This document shows, piece after piece, positions 1-9,741 of a stretch of DNA of 64,000 nucleotides (position 1 is the first letter of the stretch; every line of letters begins with the position of its first letter). The stretch covers positions 1 through 64,000 of the forward strand of contig JADYZO010000042.1 of assembly GCA_020853135.1 (NCBI GenBank), written 5' to 3'. The DNA comes from Gammaproteobacteria bacterium (GTDB taxonomy: Bacteria > Pseudomonadota > Gammaproteobacteria > Steroidobacterales > GCA-2729495). A model generated the notes under the pieces. The model ran no database searches and was not told the DNA's origin. It saw nothing but the letters and a program-made list of their open reading frames with translations. The translations under genes and the position numbers were made by a program.

Positions 1-129
1 CCCGGGGACAACATCAAGATGACGGTGAAGCTGATCAGCCCGATTGCGATGGAGAACGGGCTGCGCTTTGCGATCCGCGAGGGCGGGCGCACCGTGGGCG
101 CCGGCGTGGTGGCGAAGATCATCGAGTAG
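1..129 (+). CDS. tuf: elongation factor Tu, C-terminal end (partial)
   Basis: This is the last 42 codons of an open frame that enters from outside the window and stops with TAG at 127-129. The residues match the final beta-barrel strands of EF-Tu ([12 protein letters not shown], then [16 protein letters not shown]). EF-Tu carries aminoacyl-tRNA to the ribosome as a GTP complex. Its place 59 bp before rpsJ is the usual end of a str operon (rpsL-rpsG-fusA-tuf), so rpsJ is probably co-transcribed with it. Only the C-terminus is visible, so copy number cannot be judged. Confidence 0.95.
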   Translation, partial: PGDNIKMTVKLISPIAMENGLRFAIREGGRTVGAGVVAKIIE

Positions 130-188
130 GAATGACGCGGGTCGCAGCCCCTGAGCGGGAGGCGGGCCGCCAAGGCAAGGAAACAGTC

Positions 189-503
189 ATGGCCAAGAAC
201 CAGAATATTCGCATCCGTCTCAAGGCTTTCGATCACCGGCTGATCGATACGTCAGCCCGCGAGATCGTGGAGACCGCGAAGCGGACCGGTGCCCAGGTAC
301 GTGGGCCGGTTCCGCTGCCGACCAAGATGGAGCGATTCACCATCCTGATTTCGCCCCATGCGGACAAGGATGCGCGCGACCAGTACGAGTTGCGGACCCA
401 CAAGCGGCTGATGGATATCCTGGAGCCCACGGACAAGACCGTGGATGCCCTGATGAAGCTGGAGTTGCCGGCCGGGGTCGACGTGCAAATCAAATTGAAT
501 TGA
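189..503 (+). CDS. rpsJ: 30S ribosomal protein S10
   Basis: S10 (104 aa, usual length about 103) is a head protein of the small subunit and, as NusE, a partner of NusB in antitermination. The start is the ATG at 189 because [20 protein letters not shown] aligns with the conserved S10 N-terminus, and an AAGGAAA-type site lies just upstream. An in-frame ATG at 132 would add 19 non-conserved residues. The internal GPVPLPTK segment and the [17 protein letters not shown] stretch are S10 hallmarks. It is close behind tuf but 266 bp from rplC, which is unusual for the first gene of an S10 operon. Confidence 0.97.
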   Translation: MAKNQNIRIRLKAFDHRLIDTSAREIVETAKRTGAQVRGPVPLPTKMERFTILISPHADKDARDQYELRTHKRLMDILEPTDKTVDALMKLELPAGVDVQIKLN

Positions 504-524
504 GGCACGGAACCGGGCTAGAAT
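495..524 (+). promoter_or_regulatory. predicted sigma70 promoter for the rplC-rplQ cluster
   Basis: TTGAAT at 495-500 and TAGAAT at 519-524 are separated by 18 bp. The -35 box overlaps the last codons of rpsJ. Transcription would begin near 531 and leave a leader of about 240 nt before rplC. The prediction rests on hexamer match and spacing only. Confidence 0.6.
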
Positions 525-769
525 AACCGGCTCGCCGGCGTCCGGAGCAGACCCATTCCAGAAAAATGGCCTGCGTCGGGCGGCGTGCTGACAGGGTGGC
601 CGGGCGATCCGGCCACGTCATCCGGGTTGCCAGGGGGAGCGGCTGAGAATGGGCGCCCGACCGGCGGCGCCCTTTGGGAGGCTCCCGGCAGCGAAGAGCG
701 CCGCAGCATTGGAATCCATCAGGCCTGCCCCCGCTGGGGTCGGGCAGAAAGACAGTCGAGAGAGTCGAC
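525..769 (+). promoter_or_regulatory. structured leader before rplC, candidate L4 autoregulatory region
   Basis: This gap has no convincing gene but holds several inverted repeats. They are an 8-bp perfect stem (596-603 with 609-616, 5-nt loop), a 7-bp perfect stem (651-657 with 666-672, 8-nt loop) and a 6-bp stem close to the start (725-730 with 742-747). In E. coli, L4 represses its operon through a structured leader placed before rpsJ. Here the only long leader-like gap lies between rpsJ and rplC, so the regulatory region may sit there instead. That is inference from position and structure. Confidence 0.45.
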
Positions 770-1444
770 ATGACCATCGGTCTTGTAGGTCGAAAGTGCG
801 GGATGACCCGCGTGTTTTCCGACGATGGCGCGGCAGTGCCCGTGACCGTCATCGAGGTGCTGCCGAACCGTGTCACCCGCATCCTGACGGACGGGGCAAA
901 CGGATATTCGGCTGTCCAGGTCACCACGGGCCAGCGCGCTCCCGCCCGGGTTGGCAAGGCGGTTGCCGGCAGCTATGCCAGGTCCGGGGTGGAGCCCGGC
1001 GAGGGTCTGTGGGAGTTCCGGGCCAGCGCTGCTGACCTGGCAGACCTGCGGCCCGGGGCGGAGCTCAAGGTAGACCGTTTCCAGCCGGGCCAGTACGTGG
1101 ACGTGGCCGGCACAACCATCGGCAAGGGCTACGCCGGCACCATCAAGCGCCACCATTTCAGTTCCCAGGATGCCAGCCACGGCAACTCGGTGTCACACCG
1201 GGCGCCGGGCTCCATCGGCCAGCGCCAGGATCCCGGCCGCGTCTTCCCCGGCAAGCGCATGTCGGGCCATCTGGGCGCGGCCCGGCGCACCGTCCAGAGC
1301 CTGGAGGTCGTGAGGGTCGATGCAGAGCGGGGGCTGATGCTGGTACGCGGCGCCGTTCCGGGGCATCGGGACGGGCGGCTGCTGGTGACTCCCGCGGTCA
1401 AGGGCCGCAAGTCCGCCGGTGCTGGCGGCCAGGCCAACGGTTAG
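770..1444 (+). CDS. rplC: 50S ribosomal protein L3
   Basis: L3 (224 aa) binds near the 3' end of 23S rRNA and reaches the peptidyl transferase centre. The ATG at 770 gives [16 protein letters not shown], which aligns with the L3 N-terminus. The central finger is clear ([20 protein letters not shown], then [11 protein letters not shown]), including the glutamine of GSIGQ that the PrmB methylase modifies in relatives. It is the first gene of the long ribosomal cluster after a 266-bp gap, and rplD starts 5 bp after its stop. Confidence 0.97.
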   Translation: MTIGLVGRKCGMTRVFSDDGAAVPVTVIEVLPNRVTRILTDGANGYSAVQVTTGQRAPARVGKAVAGSYARSGVEPGEGLWEFRASAADLADLRPGAELKVDRFQPGQYVDVAGTTIGKGYAGTIKRHHFSSQDASHGNSVSHRAPGSIGQRQDPGRVFPGKRMSGHLGAARRTVQSLEVVRVDAERGLMLVRGAVPGHRDGRLLVTPAVKGRKSAGAGGQANG

Positions 1445-1449
1445 GTGGG

Positions 1450-2058
1450 ATGATGAAGCTCGCAATTCAAGGCGGTGCCGCCGGGATCGAGGTTTCCGAC
1501 CAGAACTTCGGCGCGCCCTTCAACGAGGCCCTGGTGCACCAGGTTCTGACGGCCTATCGCGCTGCTGCGCGGGCTGGTACCAAGGCCCAGAAGACCCGTG
1601 CCGAAGTGCGCGGTGGCGGTGCCAAGCCCTGGCGCCAGAAGGGCACCGGCCAGGCGCGTGCGGGGTCCAGCCGCAGCCCCATCTGGGTGGGCGGCGGGCG
1701 TGCATTTGCGGCCAGCCCCCGCAGCTTCGAGCAGAAGGTGAATCGCAAGATGTACCGGGCAGCGCTGCGCAGCGTGCTCTCCGAGCTGGTGCGCGGGGAT
1801 CGCCTGCTGGTGGTGGACAGCCTGGTGCTGGATCAGCCGAGGACCCGTGAGTTGGCCGCCCGCCTCAAGGGGCTTGGCCTCGAGCGCGTGCTGATCGTCG
1901 TGGACAAGCATGACGAAAAGCTGTGTCTGGCGGCCCGCAACATTCCCGACGTGGACGTGCTGACTGCCGCCGAGGTCGATCCCATGAGCCTGGTCCGTTT
2001 CGACAAGGTGCTGGCCACGGCTGCGGCCGTGCGGGGCATCGAGGAGCGCCTGTCATGA
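1450..2058 (+). CDS. rplD: 50S ribosomal protein L4
   Basis: L4 (202 aa) lines the exit tunnel and, in relatives, represses its own operon by binding the leader mRNA. The tunnel loop is recognisable at about residues 55-85 ([19 protein letters not shown]) and the globular part follows with [17 protein letters not shown]. Two ATG codons stand in tandem at 1450 and 1453; the second gives MKLAIQ and either is possible. GGTGGG just upstream can serve as ribosome binding site. Its stop overlaps the proposed rplW start. Confidence 0.96.
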   Translation: MMKLAIQGGAAGIEVSDQNFGAPFNEALVHQVLTAYRAAARAGTKAQKTRAEVRGGGAKPWRQKGTGQARAGSSRSPIWVGGGRAFAASPRSFEQKVNRKMYRAALRSVLSELVRGDRLLVVDSLVLDQPRTRELAARLKGLGLERVLIVVDKHDEKLCLAARNIPDVDVLTAAEVDPMSLVRFDKVLATAAAVRGIEERLS

Positions 2059-2363
2059 GCGCGACCCACGCCAAGGAGAGGCTGATGTCCGTGGTCATCG
2101 GCCCGCATCTGTCCGAGAAGGCCACTGTCGCCGGCGACCGGCACCGGCAGGTGGTGTTCCGCGTGCGCCGCGATGCCACCAAGGCGGAAGTCCGGCGCGC
2201 GGTGGAGATGCTCTTCGAGGTCAAGGTCGAGGGTGTGCAGGTCGTCAACGTCATGGGCAAGGCCAAGCGCTTCGGCCGCACCCCGGGTCGCCGCCAGGAC
2301 TGGAAGAAGGCTTACGTCAGCCTTGCCGAGGGCAGCGACATCAACTTCATGGGCAACGAGTGA
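2055..2363 (+). CDS. rplW: 50S ribosomal protein L23
   Basis: L23 (102 aa) sits at the tunnel exit and docks trigger factor and SRP. I chose the ATG at 2055, overlapping the rplD stop, because [17 protein letters not shown] aligns with the family N-terminus (EERLLKVLRAPHVSEKA in E. coli). An ATG at 2085 has a better Shine-Dalgarno (AAGGAG at 2073-2078) but would remove conserved residues. The VEVLFEV-like strand ([15 protein letters not shown]) and the [11 protein letters not shown] segment are typical. Confidence 0.94.
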   Translation: MSATHAKERLMSVVIGPHLSEKATVAGDRHRQVVFRVRRDATKAEVRRAVEMLFEVKVEGVQVVNVMGKAKRFGRTPGRRQDWKKAYVSLAEGSDINFMGNE

Positions 2364-2383
2364 CGGCCAGGTAGGAAACCGCC

Positions 2384-3211
2384 ATGCCTCTGCAGCAATT
2401 CAAGCCGACTTCGCCAGGGCGCCGTTTCGCCGTCCGCGTGACGACGCCGGAACTCCACAAGGGCAAGCCCTTCGCGGGCCTTGTCGGCAAGCTGGACAGC
2501 AAGACCGGCCACAACAACTATGGCCGGATCACCACCCGCCACCGTGGTGGCGGCCACAAGCGCCGGTACCGTTTCATCGATTTCCTGCGCGACAAGGATG
2601 GTGTCCCGGGTCGCGTGGAGCGTCTGGAGTACGATCCGAACCGCTCCGGCCACCTGGCCCTGGTGCTCTATGCCGACGGCGAGCGGCGCTACATCGTGGC
2701 TCCCCGTGGATTGTCGGCTGGCGATACCGTCATGTCCGGCCGGGATGCTGCCATCAAGACTGGCAATGCACTGCCGTTGCGCAACATCCCGGTGGGCACG
2801 ACGATTCATTGCCTGGAGCTCAAGCCCGGCAAGGGCGCCCAGCTGGCCCGTGCGGCCGGCTGTGGTGTGCAGATCGTGGCCCGCGAGGGTACCTATGCGA
2901 CCGTGCGCATGCGCTCGGGCGAGATGCGCAAGGTGCACGTCGAGTGCCGCGCTACCATCGGCGAAGTCGGCCACGGCGAGCACAACCTGGAAAGCCTGGG
3001 CAAGGCGGGTGCCAGCCGCTGGCGCGGCGTGCGGCCGACCGTGCGCGGCGTGGCCATGAACCCGGTTGACCACCCGCTGGGCGGTGGTGAGGGCAAGAGT
3101 TCGGGTGGCCGTCACCCGGTGTCGCCCTGGGGCCTGCCGACCAAGGGTTACAAGACCCGCAACAACAAGCGCACGAACCGGATGATCGTCCGGGATCGTC
3201 GCAAGAAGTAA
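2384..3211 (+). CDS. rplB: 50S ribosomal protein L2
   Basis: L2 (275 aa, family about 273) is needed for subunit association and peptidyl transferase assembly. It opens with [15 protein letters not shown], carries [20 protein letters not shown] near residue 45-65, and ends with [20 protein letters not shown], whose histidine is conserved in the family. It lies 20 bp after rplW with a TAGGA-type site before the ATG. Confidence 0.98.
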   Translation: MPLQQFKPTSPGRRFAVRVTTPELHKGKPFAGLVGKLDSKTGHNNYGRITTRHRGGGHKRRYRFIDFLRDKDGVPGRVERLEYDPNRSGHLALVLYADGERRYIVAPRGLSAGDTVMSGRDAAIKTGNALPLRNIPVGTTIHCLELKPGKGAQLARAAGCGVQIVAREGTYATVRMRSGEMRKVHVECRATIGEVGHGEHNLESLGKAGASRWRGVRPTVRGVAMNPVDHPLGGGEGKSSGGRHPVSPWGLPTKGYKTRNNKRTNRMIVRDRRKK

Positions 3212-3244
3212 CGCATTCCGATGCACCGTTTGGAGGCCTGACAG

Positions 3245-3538
3245 GTGCCACGTTCCGTCAAAAAGGGTCCCTTCGTGGACGCCCATCTCGCTGCCAAGGT
3301 CCGGCAGGCGGTGCAGAGCAACAGCCGCCGGCCGATCAAGACCTGGTCGCGGCGCTCGATGATCCTGCCGGAGATGATCGGCCTGACGCTTGCCGTCCAC
3401 AACGGCCGCGACCACGTGCCGGTGCTGGTGACCGAGAACATGGTCGGACACAAGCTCGGCGAGTTCGCGGCGACGCGGACGTTCAAGGGCCACTCCGGCG
3501 ATCGCAAGGCCAAGACCGGCGAGTCATCCGGGAGCTAG
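3245..3538 (+). CDS. rpsS: 30S ribosomal protein S19
   Basis: S19 (97 aa) lies in the 30S head and, with S13, contacts the A site. Translation starts at GTG (3245), giving [15 protein letters not shown], the standard start of the family, with GGAGG at 3232-3236 upstream. The signature segment [16 protein letters not shown] is intact. Stop codon to rplV start is 5 bp, showing tight operon packing. Confidence 0.97.
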   Translation: MPRSVKKGPFVDAHLAAKVRQAVQSNSRRPIKTWSRRSMILPEMIGLTLAVHNGRDHVPVLVTENMVGHKLGEFAATRTFKGHSGDRKAKTGESSGS

Positions 3539-3543
3539 GTGTC

Positions 3544-3876
3544 ATGCAGGTAACAGCAAGACTGCGCAATGCGCGAATCTCGCCGCAGAAGTGCCGGCTG
3601 GTGGCTGATGCGGTCCGTGGCGCACCCGTCGGGCGGGCGCTGCAGACGTTGGCCTTCATGCCAAAGAAGGGCGCCCGCATCGTCAAGAAGGTGCTGGAGT
3701 CCGCCGTTGCCAACGCCGAGCACAACCATGGTGCTGACATCGACGAACTGAAGGTCGCCCGGATCATGATCGACGAGGCGCCGACGCTGAAGCGTTTCCA
3801 CGCGCGCGCCAAGGGTCGCGGCAACCGCATCATCAAGCGGAACAGCCATATCACTGTCCAGGTTGCGGATGAGTAA
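3544..3876 (+). CDS. rplV: 50S ribosomal protein L22
   Basis: L22 (110 aa, the E. coli length) contributes a long beta-hairpin to the nascent-chain tunnel. The N-terminal helix region reads [18 protein letters not shown]. The hairpin tip region near residues 80-100 contains [19 protein letters not shown], where macrolide-resistance changes occur in other species; nothing unusual is seen. It lies 5 bp after rpsS and 12 bp before rpsC. Confidence 0.97.
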   Translation: MQVTARLRNARISPQKCRLVADAVRGAPVGRALQTLAFMPKKGARIVKKVLESAVANAEHNHGADIDELKVARIMIDEAPTLKRFHARAKGRGNRIIKRNSHITVQVADE

Positions 3877-3888
3877 GGAAGTTCTGTA

Positions 3889-4581
3889 ATGGGCCATAAA
3901 GTCAACCCGATCGGCATCCGCCTCGGCATCACCCGCGACTGGTCGTCGAAGTGGTATGCCGACTCGCGGATTTTCCCGGCGTACCTGGATGCCGATTTCC
4001 GCATCCGCAAGTACCTGCGGGAGCGCCTGACCGAGGCTTCGGTGAGCCTGATCCAGATCGAGCGGCCGGCCCGCAAGGCCCACATCACCATCCACACGGC
4101 ACGGCCGGGCGTGGTGATCGGCAGGAAGGGCGAGGACATCGAGAGCCTGCGTATCGGTGTGGCCCGCATGCTGCGCATGCCCGTCACCGACGTGCGCCTG
4201 AACATCGCCGAGATCCGCAAGCCCGAACTCGATGCCTTCCTGGTGGCCGAAGGCATCGCCCAGCAGCTGGAGCGCCGGGTCATGTTCCGCCGTGCGATGA
4301 AGCGCGCCGTCACCAACACCATGCGGCTCGGCGCCCTGGGCGTGAAGATCAGGGTCTCCGGCCGGCTCAACGGTTCGGAGATCGCACGCTCCGAGTGGTA
4401 CCGCGAGGGCCGGGTGCCGCTGCACACGTTCCGTGCCGACATCGACTATGGCCTGGCCGAGGCCCGCACCACCTATGGGGTCATCGGCGTCAAGGTCTGG
4501 ATCTTCCGCGGCGAAGTGTTCGACAAGGCGGAGTCGGCGGCTGCTGCGGATCCTGCTCCCGCGCAGGCCGCCACCAATTAG
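3889..4581 (+). CDS. rpsC: 30S ribosomal protein S3
   Basis: S3 (230 aa) forms part of the mRNA entry pore and helicase. [14 protein letters not shown] is the universal start. A KH domain at about residues 40-110 carries the GxxG loop (IGRKGED). The C-terminal domain contains [16 protein letters not shown] and [15 protein letters not shown], both highly conserved. The last 15 or so residues are an Ala/Pro-rich tail of the sort that varies among species. Confidence 0.98.
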   Translation: MGHKVNPIGIRLGITRDWSSKWYADSRIFPAYLDADFRIRKYLRERLTEASVSLIQIERPARKAHITIHTARPGVVIGRKGEDIESLRIGVARMLRMPVTDVRLNIAEIRKPELDAFLVAEGIAQQLERRVMFRRAMKRAVTNTMRLGALGVKIRVSGRLNGSEIARSEWYREGRVPLHTFRADIDYGLAEARTTYGVIGVKVWIFRGEVFDKAESAAAADPAPAQAATN

Positions 4582-4595
4582 CGGATTAGCACGCG

Positions 4596-5009
4596 ATGAT
4601 GCAGCCCAAGCGCACAAAATTCCGTAAGCAGTTCAAGGGACGCAACCGCGGCCTGGCCCACCGTGGCAGCAGCGTTGCCTTCGGCGACTTCGGCCTGAAG
4701 GCCGTGGAGCGCGGCCAGCTGACCGCACGCCAGATCGAGGCAGCACGCCGCGCCATGACCCGCTTCATCAAGCGTGGCGGCAAGGTTTGGATCCGCGTCT
4801 TCCCCGACAAGCCCATCACCCAGAAGCCGCTGGAAGTCCGGCAGGGCAAGGGCAAGGGCAGCGTCGAGTACTGGGCCGCCCCGATACAGCCCGGAAAGAT
4901 CCTCTACGAAATGGACGGCGTTACCGAGGAAGTTGCCCGCGAGGCGTTCAAGCTGGCTGCGGCCAAGCTGCCGCTGGCGACGGTCGTCGTGACCCGGCAG
5001 GTGATCTGA
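4596..5009 (+). CDS. rplP: 50S ribosomal protein L16
   Basis: L16 (137 aa) helps organise the A site and peptidyl transferase centre. The first ATG at 4596 gives [19 protein letters not shown], aligning residue for residue with [11 protein letters not shown] of E. coli. [19 protein letters not shown] is the conserved C-terminal half. Its TGA shares one base with the ATG of rpmC, so the two are probably translationally coupled. Confidence 0.97.
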   Translation: MMQPKRTKFRKQFKGRNRGLAHRGSSVAFGDFGLKAVERGQLTARQIEAARRAMTRFIKRGGKVWIRVFPDKPITQKPLEVRQGKGKGSVEYWAAPIQPGKILYEMDGVTEEVAREAFKLAAAKLPLATVVVTRQVI

Positions 5010-5224
5010 TGAGCGCCAGGGAATTGCGGCAAAAGAGCGGCGAGGAACTCGTCGGGCAACTGCTGGAGTTGCGGCGGGAACAGTTCAACCTGCGGGTCCA
5101 GCGGGCCACGGGCGGAGAGGCCAAGGCCGATCAGGTGGCCCGGGTGCGCCATGACATTGCGCGGGTGAAGACGGTGTTGCGTGAACGTGAGCTGGCCCAG
5201 CAGGCAGCAGGGACGAAAGCATGA
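5009..5224 (+). CDS. rpmC: 50S ribosomal protein L29
   Basis: L29 (71 aa) is a small two-helix protein near the tunnel exit, beside L23. [20 protein letters not shown] followed by [15 protein letters not shown] is the family pattern. The start overlaps the rplP stop by one base (TGATG) and the gene overlaps rpsQ by four bases. The C-terminus is a little longer and more basic than in E. coli (63 aa). Confidence 0.96.
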   Translation: MSARELRQKSGEELVGQLLELRREQFNLRVQRATGGEAKADQVARVRHDIARVKTVLRERELAQQAAGTKA

Positions 5225-5505
5225 GCGAGCAGAAGGAAGCTGCGGTACCCGCCGCGGGTGGCCGCGCCATGACGGGGCGGGTGGTCAGCAACAAGATGCA
5301 GAAAACCGTTGCGGTGGCGATCGAGCGCATGGTCCGCCACCCGGTGGTGGGCAAGTATGTGCGCCGCACCACGAAGCTCCTGGCCCACGACGAGGCCAGT
5401 GCCTGCCGCGAGGGAGACCTGGTGTCCATTGTGGAATGCCGCCCGATCTCGCGGCGCAAGTCGTGGCGCGTGGCCGAGATACTGCAGCGCGCCGAGTCCG
5501 AGTGA
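5221..5505 (+). CDS. rpsQ: 30S ribosomal protein S17
   Basis: S17 (94 aa) is a primary 16S rRNA binder with an OB fold. The core [18 protein letters not shown] and the late segment [20 protein letters not shown] identify it. Compared with E. coli (84 aa) there is a roughly 10-residue extra N-terminus ([13 protein letters not shown]). The ATG at 5221 overlaps the rpmC stop in ATGA. Confidence 0.97.
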   Translation: MSEQKEAAVPAAGGRAMTGRVVSNKMQKTVAVAIERMVRHPVVGKYVRRTTKLLAHDEASACREGDLVSIVECRPISRRKSWRVAEILQRAESE

Positions 5506-5555
5506 CGGGCGCAGCCTGAGCCACCAGAACCTTAGCGGATTGCCGGGAAACGACC

Positions 5556-5924
5556 ATGATTCAGATGCGGACAATGCTCAACGCCGCCGACAACAGCGGT
5601 GCGCGGCGCCTGATGTGCATCAAGGTGCTGGGCGGGTCCAAGCGCCGCTACGCCGGCGTGGGCGACATCATCAAGGTCAGCATCAAGGATGCCATCCCGA
5701 AGGGGCGCGTCAAGAAGGGCGAGGTGTACAGTGCCGTGGTGGTCAGGACCACCAAGGGCGTGCGCCGGCCGGACGGTTCGCTGATCCGCTTCGACGACAA
5801 TGCGGCGGTGTTGCTGAGCAACAAGCTGGAGCCCATCGGCACCCGCATCTTCGGGCCGGTGACCCGCGAGTTGCGTACCGAGAATTTCATGAAGATCATC
5901 TCCCTCGCGCCGGAAGTGCTCTAG
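5556..5924 (+). CDS. rplN: 50S ribosomal protein L14
   Basis: L14 (122 aa) sits at the subunit interface and bridges to 16S r[21 protein letters not shown] and [18 protein letters not shown] are invariant-type segments. It is the first gene of the classical spc operon. The gap from rpsQ is 50 bp, the largest since rplC, but no terminator or strong promoter is apparent, so transcription probably continues from the S10 block. Confidence 0.98.
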   Translation: MIQMRTMLNAADNSGARRLMCIKVLGGSKRRYAGVGDIIKVSIKDAIPKGRVKKGEVYSAVVVRTTKGVRRPDGSLIRFDDNAAVLLSNKLEPIGTRIFGPVTRELRTENFMKIISLAPEVL

Positions 5925-5946
5925 CGCAGGGACGGACGGACCAGAC

Positions 5947-6261
5947 ATGAAGAACATCAGGAAGGGCGACGAGGTCATCGTCATTGCGGGCAAGGACAAG
6001 GGCCGGCGCGGCACCGTCATGCGCGTCGACGGCGACCGCGTGCTCGTCGAGAACGTCAACGTGGTGAAGAAGCACCAGAAGCCGAACCCGGCGAAGAACG
6101 TGCCGGGCGGGATCGTGGAGCGGGAGGCGCCGCTGCACCTCTCCAACGTGATGCTCTTCAATTCGGTGACCCAGAAGGGCGACCGGGTTGGCACAAGGGT
6201 CCTGGAGAACGGCCGCCGCGTGCGGATCTTCCGGTCGAACAACGAGGTCGTGGACATCTAG
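5947..6261 (+). CDS. rplX: 50S ribosomal protein L24
   Basis: L24 (104 aa) is an assembly initiator of the large subunit. The N-terminal KOW motif ([19 protein letters not shown]) and the following [12 protein letters not shown] stretch are clear. [16 protein letters not shown] matches the family middle. It lies 22 bp after rplN and 21 bp before rplE. Confidence 0.97.
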   Translation: MKNIRKGDEVIVIAGKDKGRRGTVMRVDGDRVLVENVNVVKKHQKPNPAKNVPGGIVEREAPLHLSNVMLFNSVTQKGDRVGTRVLENGRRVRIFRSNNEVVDI

Positions 6262-6282
6262 TCCGCGGGGCAGGCGCAGGTC

Positions 6283-6822
6283 ATGGCCAGGTTGCAACAG
6301 TATTACCAGCAGGAAGTGGTCGGCAGGCTCCAGCAGCAGCTGGGGCTCGCCAATGTGGCGGAGGTTCCCCGCTTCACCAAGGTCACCCTCAACATGGGCG
6401 TGGGCGAGGCGGTCAACGACAAGAAGATCGTCGACAAGGCCATGCAGGACCTGATGATGATCTCGGGCCAGAAGCCGGTGGCGACGATGGCCCGCAAGTC
6501 CGTGGCGACCTTCAAGATCCGCCAGGGCCAGCTGATTGGCTGCAAGGTCACGCTGCGCCGGCACCGCATGTATGAATTCCTGGACCGGCTGATCAACGTG
6601 GCGATCCCGCGCATCCGCGACTTCCGCGGACTCAATGCACGCTCCTTCGACGGCCGTGGCAACTACAGCCTGGGCATCCAGGAGCAGATCATCTTCCCGG
6701 AGATCGACTTCAGCCAGGTGGACGCGGTGCGCGGCCTGGACGTGACGATCACGACGACGGCCAGGAGTGACGCCCATGCCCGGGCGCTGCTCGAGGCATT
6801 CAATTTTCCCTTCCGCAAGTGA
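6283..6822 (+). CDS. rplE: 50S ribosomal protein L5
   Basis: L5 (179 aa, identical in length to E. coli) binds 5S rRNA and touches P-site tRNA. Conserved parts are [23 protein letters not shown]-like context replaced here by [16 protein letters not shown], and the C-terminal [20 protein letters not shown]. The ATG at 6283 follows AGGCGCAGGTC, a modest ribosome binding site. Confidence 0.97.
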   Translation: MARLQQYYQQEVVGRLQQQLGLANVAEVPRFTKVTLNMGVGEAVNDKKIVDKAMQDLMMISGQKPVATMARKSVATFKIRQGQLIGCKVTLRRHRMYEFLDRLINVAIPRIRDFRGLNARSFDGRGNYSLGIQEQIIFPEIDFSQVDAVRGLDVTITTTARSDAHARALLEAFNFPFRK

Positions 6823-6853
6823 CCCCCTAGAACGGCAAGGCGAGCGGCTGCAA

Positions 6854-7159
6854 ATGGCAAAGAAATCCATGGTTCTGCGCGAGGAGCATCGGCTCCGCAC
6901 AGTGAAGCGCTACGCGAAGAAGCGCATCGAGCTCAAGGCGATCATCCAGAGCCCGTCGAGCAGCGACGAGGAGCGCCAGGATGCGCTGGCGCGGCTCCAG
7001 GCCCTGCCGCGCGATGCAAATCCGATCCGGCTGCGCAACCGCTGCGCGATCACCGGCCGCCCCAAGGGGTTCTTCCGCAAGTTCGGCCTCGCCCGCAACA
7101 AGCTGCGCGAGCAGGCCATGGCCGGCAACATTCCCGGCCTCACCAAGGCCAGCTGGTAA
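6854..7159 (+). CDS. rpsN: 30S ribosomal protein S14 (zinc-free type)
   Basis: S14 (101 aa) completes the 30S head. It is the long form without the paired CxxC zinc motif; only one cysteine is present ([12 protein letters not shown]). It ends with the usual GLTKASW. The ATG at 6854 gives [11 protein letters not shown], the family start; a longer in-frame ATG at 6767 would overlap rplE and is not conserved. Confidence 0.96.
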   Translation: MAKKSMVLREEHRLRTVKRYAKKRIELKAIIQSPSSSDEERQDALARLQALPRDANPIRLRNRCAITGRPKGFFRKFGLARNKLREQAMAGNIPGLTKASW

Positions 7160-7174
7160 GGCCCGGAGCAAGCC

Positions 7175-7573
7175 ATGAGCATGACTGATCCTATTGCCGA
7201 CATGCTGACCCGCATCCGCAATGGCCAGACGGCCGGCCTCGCCAGTGTCGCCATGCCGTCGTCGCGCCGCAAGGAGGCCATTGCCACCGTGTTGCGCGAC
7301 GAGGGCTACATCGCCGGCTTCGGCGTGGCCGACCAGCCGGGGAACAAGCGTGAGCTGACGGTGGAACTCAAGTACTTCGATGGCAAGCCCGTGATCGAGC
7401 ACCTGCGGCGGATCAGCCGGCCCGGGCTGCGCAGTTACCGGCGCAAGCACGAGCTGCCCAGCGTGATGGGCGGGCTTGGCGTGGCCATCGTTTCCACCCC
7501 GGCGGGCGTCATGAGCGACCGCGCCGCGCGTGCACGCGGCTTCGGTGGTGAAGTCATCTGCATCGTGTCCTGA
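7175..7573 (+). CDS. rpsH: 30S ribosomal protein S8
   Basis: S8 (132 aa) binds the central 16S domain and represses the spc operon in E. coli by binding its own m[21 protein letters not shown] aligns with the E. coli start, so the first ATG is preferred over the one two codons later. The C-terminal [20 protein letters not shown] is typical. Spacing from rpsN is 15 bp. Confidence 0.97.
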   Translation: MSMTDPIADMLTRIRNGQTAGLASVAMPSSRRKEAIATVLRDEGYIAGFGVADQPGNKRELTVELKYFDGKPVIEHLRRISRPGLRSYRRKHELPSVMGGLGVAIVSTPAGVMSDRAARARGFGGEVICIVS

Positions 7574-7615
7574 GGCCACGCGCCGGAACACAGAGCTGCA
7601 AAACGGATCAACGCC

Positions 7616-8149
7616 ATGTCCAGAGTCGGAAAAAATCCGGTCGAACTGCCCAAGGGGGTCGAGGTGACCGCCACCGGTGGTTCCGTGAAGGTCAAGGGGC
7701 CGAAGGGTGAACTGACCCTGGCCCTCAACCCGCAGGTGCAGGTGAGCGTTGCCGAGGGCAAGGCCAGGGTGGCGACGGCCTCGTCGGCGCGCACGGCACG
7801 GGTGGTTTCCGGTACCACCCGGGCGCTGCTCGCCAACATGGTGACCGGCGTCACCAAGGGATTCGAGCGCAAGCTCGAGCTGGTGGGTGTCGGCTACCGC
7901 GCCCAGGCCCAGGGCAGGAAGCTCAATCTCACGCTGGGGCTGTCGCACCCGGTGGCCTACCCGGTGCCCGAGGGCATCACGGTGGAGACGCCGAGCCAGA
8001 CGGAGATCATCATCAAGGGCATCGACCTGCAGAAGGTCGGCCAGGTGGCGGCGGAAATCCGCCGTTACCGCCCACCGGAGCCCTACAAGGGCAAGGGCGT
8101 TCGCTTTGCCGGTGAGCAGATCGTGCTCAAGGAAGCGAAGAAGAAGTAG
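7616..8149 (+). CDS. rplF: 50S ribosomal protein L6
   Basis: L6 (177 aa) has two related alpha/beta domains and binds near the sarcin-ricin loop. [17 protein letters not shown] opens domain 1. Domain 2 has [19 protein letters not shown] and ends with [20 protein letters not shown]. It is 42 bp after rpsH and 33 bp before rplR. Confidence 0.97.
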   Translation: MSRVGKNPVELPKGVEVTATGGSVKVKGPKGELTLALNPQVQVSVAEGKARVATASSARTARVVSGTTRALLANMVTGVTKGFERKLELVGVGYRAQAQGRKLNLTLGLSHPVAYPVPEGITVETPSQTEIIIKGIDLQKVGQVAAEIRRYRPPEPYKGKGVRFAGEQIVLKEAKKK

Positions 8150-8182
8150 CCAGGCGCCCATCGGTACTGAACGGAAGACGTC

Positions 8183-8536
8183 ATGAGAAAGAGTGAGGCC
8201 AGACAGCGTCGCGCCCGCAAGGCGCGCGCCCGGATCCGCAGCCTGGCGGTGGCACGCCTGTCGGTGCACCGCACGCCGCGGCATATCTATGCGCAGATCA
8301 TCGGCCCGGATGGTGGCACGGTGCTGGCGGCGGCCTCCACCGTCCAGGAGTCGGTGCGCACCGGCCTGAAGGGCACCGGGAACGTGGCCGCTGCGGCTGC
8401 CGTAGGCAAGGCCATCGCCGAGCAGGCGAGGGCCGCCGGCGTGACGCAGGTGGCGTTCGATCGTTCCGGTTTTCGCTTCCATGGCCGCGTGAAGGCGCTG
8501 GCCGACGCGGCCCGCGAGGCCGGCCTCGAGTTCTAG
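8183..8536 (+). CDS. rplR: 50S ribosomal protein L18
   Basis: L18 (117 aa, as in E. coli) binds 5S rRNA and delivers it to the large subunit. The basic N-terminal tail ([19 protein letters not shown]) is followed by [16 protein letters not shown]. The last third reads [20 protein letters not shown], with AAREAGLEF at the end, the conserved C-terminus. Confidence 0.97.
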   Translation: MRKSEARQRRARKARARIRSLAVARLSVHRTPRHIYAQIIGPDGGTVLAAASTVQESVRTGLKGTGNVAAAAAVGKAIAEQARAAGVTQVAFDRSGFRFHGRVKALADAAREAGLEF

Positions 8537-8550
8537 CAGGGTGATGCAGC

Positions 8551-9063
8551 ATGGCAAGAGTTGAACAGGCGACGTCTTCCTCTCCTGATGGTTTCATGGA
8601 GAAGCTCGTCGCGGTGAACCGCGTGGCGAAGGTCGTCAAGGGCGGCCGCCAGTTCGGTTTTACTGCACTGACGGTGGTGGGCGATGGCAACGGCCAGGTT
8701 GCCTTTGGCTACGGGAAGGCCCGCGAGGTCCCCAGTGCCATCCAGAAGGCCATGCAGGCGGCGCGCAAGAACATGCGCCGCATCGACCTGCACAAGGACA
8801 CGCTGCACAGCGCGCTGACGGGTTCCCACGGTGCCACGCGCGTCTACATGCAGCCCGCGGCGGATGGCACGGGCATCATCGCCGGCGGCGCCATGCGCGC
8901 GGTGCTGGAGTGCGCCGGGGTGCGCAACGTGCTGGCCAAGATCTACGGCTCGCGCAACCCGATCAACGTGGTGCGTGCGACCATCAACGCGCTGCAGGAC
9001 TCGCGCTCGCCCGAGATGATCGCGGCCAAGCGCGGCAAGTCCGTCAGCGAGATCCGGGGTTGA
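8551..9063 (+). CDS. rpsE: 30S ribosomal protein S5
   Basis: S5 (170 aa) lines the mRNA entry and affects decoding accuracy. The N-terminal double-stranded RNA-binding fold contains [20 protein letters not shown] and [18 protein letters not shown]; the second domain contains [19 protein letters not shown]. It lies 14 bp after rplR and 5 bp before rpmD. Confidence 0.97.
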   Translation: MARVEQATSSSPDGFMEKLVAVNRVAKVVKGGRQFGFTALTVVGDGNGQVAFGYGKAREVPSAIQKAMQAARKNMRRIDLHKDTLHSALTGSHGATRVYMQPAADGTGIIAGGAMRAVLECAGVRNVLAKIYGSRNPINVVRATINALQDSRSPEMIAAKRGKSVSEIRG

Positions 9064-9068
9064 GGGCC

Positions 9069-9257
9069 ATGACTGCCGCGAAAAAACTCAAGGTCACGCT
9101 GGTGAAGAGCCCGTTCGGCAGGGTTGCGGCCCATCGCGCCTGCGTGACGGGCCTTGGCCTGCGCAGGATCCGCCAGGCCGTGGTGCTGGCGGATACGCCC
9201 GAGAACCGGGGCATGATCAGCAGGGTGTCGTACCTCCTGCGGGTCGAGGAGGCCTGA
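9069..9257 (+). CDS. rpmD: 50S ribosomal protein L30
   Basis: L30 (62 aa) is a small large-subunit protein. [19 protein letters not shown] and [20 protein letters not shown] are the two conserved parts. The ATG at 9069 lies 5 bp after the rpsE stop, with GAGGG before it. The stop TGA shares a base with the ATG of rplO, implying coupling. No other start fits the family length. Confidence 0.96.
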   Translation: MTAAKKLKVTLVKSPFGRVAAHRACVTGLGLRRIRQAVVLADTPENRGMISRVSYLLRVEEA

Positions 9258-9685
9258 TGCGTCTGAATGACATGAAGCCGGGCAGCCGCAAGGCGCCCAA
9301 ACGCCCCGGCCGCGGCAGTTCCGCGGGCCAAGGCAAGACCTGCGGTCGCGGCCACAAGGGCCAGAGTGCCCGCGCCGGCGGCTACCACAAGGTCGGGTTC
9401 GAGGGCGGACAGATGCCGCTGCAGCGCAGGCTGCCGAAGATCGGCTTCACTTCGGCCAAGGCGGCCGAGACGGCCGAGGTGCGCCTGCACGAACTGGCGA
9501 TCCCCGCTGATGAGGTGATCGACCTGGACGCGCTGAAGCGTGCCGGCATCGTGCACCAGCAGGCACTGCGTGCGAAGGTCGTGCTGTCGGGAGGCCTGGC
9601 GAAGCCCGTGCGCGTGCGCGGTCTTGGCCTGACGGCCGGGGCCCGCAAGGCCATCGAGGCCGCCGGCGGCTCCATCCAGGAATGA
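9257..9685 (+). CDS. rplO: 50S ribosomal protein L15
   Basis: L15 (142 aa) is a late-assembly protein with a glycine-rich basic N-terminal arm. [20 protein letters not shown] and the following [17 protein letters not shown] are diagnostic. The C-terminal globular part ([21 protein letters not shown]) is complete. The start overlaps rpmD by one base. A 56-bp gap separates it from secY. Confidence 0.97.
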   Translation: MRLNDMKPGSRKAPKRPGRGSSAGQGKTCGRGHKGQSARAGGYHKVGFEGGQMPLQRRLPKIGFTSAKAAETAEVRLHELAIPADEVIDLDALKRAGIVHQQALRAKVVLSGGLAKPVRVRGLGLTAGARKAIEAAGGSIQE

Positions 9686-9741
9686 GTTGAGGGAGCGGTC
9701 CGGTCCAGCCGGCCGCATCACGGGCGACACAGGGCAGAATC

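Noticed and set aside
676..686. GGGAG-G-CTCCC inverted repeat in the rplC leader
   Set aside because: A one-base loop cannot form a stable hairpin by itself.
6827..8557. A 576-codon minus-strand open frame opposite rpsN to rplR
   Set aside because: The opposite strand holds five intact ribosomal protein genes; the frame is a shadow of their codon bias.
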